The notes under the pieces: model-generated
What the model was told of the DNA's origin: nothing
Database searches by the model: none
Seen by the model: only the letters and a program-made list of their open reading frames with translations
Assembly: GCA_022605955.1 (NCBI GenBank)
Contig: JAKCOZ010000005.1
Span: forward strand, 44,010,950 to 44,074,949
Direction of reading: 5' to 3'
DNA length: 64,000 nucleotides
DNA from: Rallus limicola
Taxonomy: Eukaryota > Chordata > Aves > Gruiformes > Rallidae
Translations under genes and position numbers: made by a program
In this document: positions 62,590 through 64,000 of the stretch, piece after piece
Numbering within the stretch: the stretch's first letter is position 1
Layout of the letters: each line of letters starts with the position of its first letter

Positions 62590-63500
62590 GTAGCTGCAGA
62601 GGAAGGCTGCAGAGGGTCTCCTTGGGGAGATACTGCTGGGGCACAGTGCCTGGGGATCAAGGTGCCAGCAGCCGGGAGCGGCCGGGGACACCCAGGAGAT
62701 GGTGCTGTTGAACCGGGGAAGCGGCACAGCCCTGACCCAGAAGCATCTTTCGATGCGGTCCTCCCTGTTTTCCATCTGTGTTGCATGTTATTCTTTGGGG
62801 TCCTCGTTTTCTTTTGGGAGAAGAAGGTGTCAGTGTTGAACCCGGAGCGTATCCGGTCTGATAGGTAATGCCGTGCCCAGACAGACAGCCCTGCACCCTC
62901 GATGGAGATGACGCTGGTTCTTGAAGGCGATGTTTTTTCCCTGGACTGCGTGGCTGGCGAGATGGTAATGCCGAGGAGGGGAGCAGCTTCACAGCTCATT
63001 GCCCTCATCCAAGCAACCGCCTGAGAAGCACCGTGCCAAAGCCAAGCATTTGCTGGGTGCCCGCTGCATCGCTGTGAGGGGTGGGGAGCAGCACGCCCGC
63101 TCATAGGTGCTCCTCTGGGACCCACTGCCTGCCAGCTTCCCTCTGCCATCCTCTGAGGCGGCCTGTCCCCACATACACGTGTCTGGGAAAGGTAAGCGTA
63201 AGGGTGGCTCTGTTGCTCCAAGGCGAGGACTCGAGTGGGGCCGAACGTGGGGTGCAATGCCATTTTGTCTCTGGTGTGCAGTGGGTGTGGAATGCGCAGA
63301 GCAGAGGTGCTGCAGGTGCCTGATGGGGCACACAACTCCGGGGCACCCTCACCCTACGTCTCAGGGCATGAAGCCTCCCACCCGCGCTGGTGGGCCGCAG
63401 CAAGCACGCAGGTCTGCAGCCAGCGCAGGACCGGACTATTTGAGGTGGAAAAGGGGAATTTGGGTTTTTCAGACCAGGGTGTCTCAGCACAGCAAGATGT
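62590..63500. other. Unassigned GC-rich block with long open frames
   Basis: GC content rises sharply relative to both flanks. On the plus strand there are donor-like sites GATAG|GTAATG (62867/62868) and GGAAAG|GTAAGC (about 63190/63191). The plus-strand frame ending at 62868 encodes a hydrophobic segment LCCMLFFGVLVFF followed by a charged tail. The minus strand has a 249-codon open frame at 62586-63335 that is Pro/Ser/Arg-rich and without known motifs. I do not recognise a gene or repeat family. It could be the promoter and first exon of an unannotated transcript, or an old repeat. Confidence 0.4.
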
Positions 63501-64000
63501 CGGATGGTTATTGTGACATTTTCTGTCAATTTTCTCTTTTATTAGTGTCCTCTGGTTGGGTTCAGAGAGTTCACATTTGACCAGGAAAGAACAGGAGGAG
63601 CAGGATCAGGTCAGTGGATGCCCTGGCAGTGTGGCTGTAGCAGCACCAAGTCACCAGACTAGGCATTTGCAGCATATTTAATGGAAGAGTTCAGTGAAGG
63701 CCTTTTCCGCAGTTGCAGGAGGGCTTATGTTTCTGAGTGTTTCTGCATGCATATCCAGACAGTCACTGGGCTTTTTATGTGATGTAAATCAGCAGCTCCT
63801 ACCTGAGGTGTTTACTATTTGAACAGGTATTACCAAACTTAGGTCTTCCTGTATTCAGATAGAGAGGCAGGAAGCAAGCCTTCTGCAGGTATTTGGATGG
63901 TTTACAGGGCTTCTCTAAGTGCTGCTGCTGCTGTTCTGCTGTGGAGCTGTTTTGAAGTTGTTGTACCCAGCTCTCTGTGGTTGAAGTGAGTGTGGTTGCT
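63501..64000. other. Right window edge, no gene seen
   Basis: Ordinary mixed-composition DNA with no exon, RNA or recognised transposon. Confidence 0.55.

Overview
The window is nuclear DNA from a bird. Three CR1 LINE fragments end in the usual avian CR1 tail (repeats of ATTCTATGA), the genes have short introns, and the proteins are close to chicken/mammal orthologues. The gene order SYNE3 - SNHG10/SCARNA13 - GLRX5 matches human 14q32.13 from memory, so the segment is a conserved vertebrate block. No operon, phage, CRISPR or bacterial feature is present.

Layout. Positions 1 to about 37.75 kb hold the 5' part of SYNE3 (nesprin-3) on the minus strand. Nine coding exons (306-449, 704-886, 1653-1800, 3747-3883, 4987-5331, 6057-6218, 11252-11561, 11983-12155, 15004-15147) join in frame to give residues 1-582. 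The C-terminal part, including the KASH membrane anchor, lies beyond the left edge. A long first intron (about 22 kb) separates the ATG exon from a GC-rich promoter island near 37.0-37.96 kb, which carries a palindromic TATA element. The intron contains two CR1 fragments, both antisense to SYNE3.

From 38 to 46 kb is mostly featureless AT-rich DNA with one 95-bp tandem duplication. From about 46.14 to 50 kb is a minus-strand two-exon transcript that I call the SNHG10 orthologue. Its intron carries a four-hairpin tandem H/ACA RNA at 48577-48855. I identify this as SCARNA13 (U93), because two of its pockets pair with the U5 Psi53 and U2 Psi54 targets known for that RNA. The first exon of the host also has an open reading frame with a strong start context.

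A second CpG island (about 50.0-51.7 kb) serves SNHG10 to the left and GLRX5 to the right. GLRX5 has two coding exons (50984-51287 and 56230-56408) encoding a 160-residue mitochondrial CGFS monothiol glutaredoxin, followed by several poly(A) signals. The rest (57.7-64 kb) is intergenic, with a third CR1 fragment and an unassigned GC-rich block at 62.6-63.5 kb.

Functionally these are unrelated housekeeping genes: SYNE3 links the nuclear envelope to plectin and intermediate filaments, SCARNA13 guides pseudouridylation of spliceosomal snRNAs in Cajal bodies, and GLRX5 transfers [2Fe-2S] clusters in mitochondria. The new points to check are a possible extra guide function of the SCARNA13 second hairpin (U2 position 6), a possible small protein from SNHG10, and the unassigned block near 63 kb.
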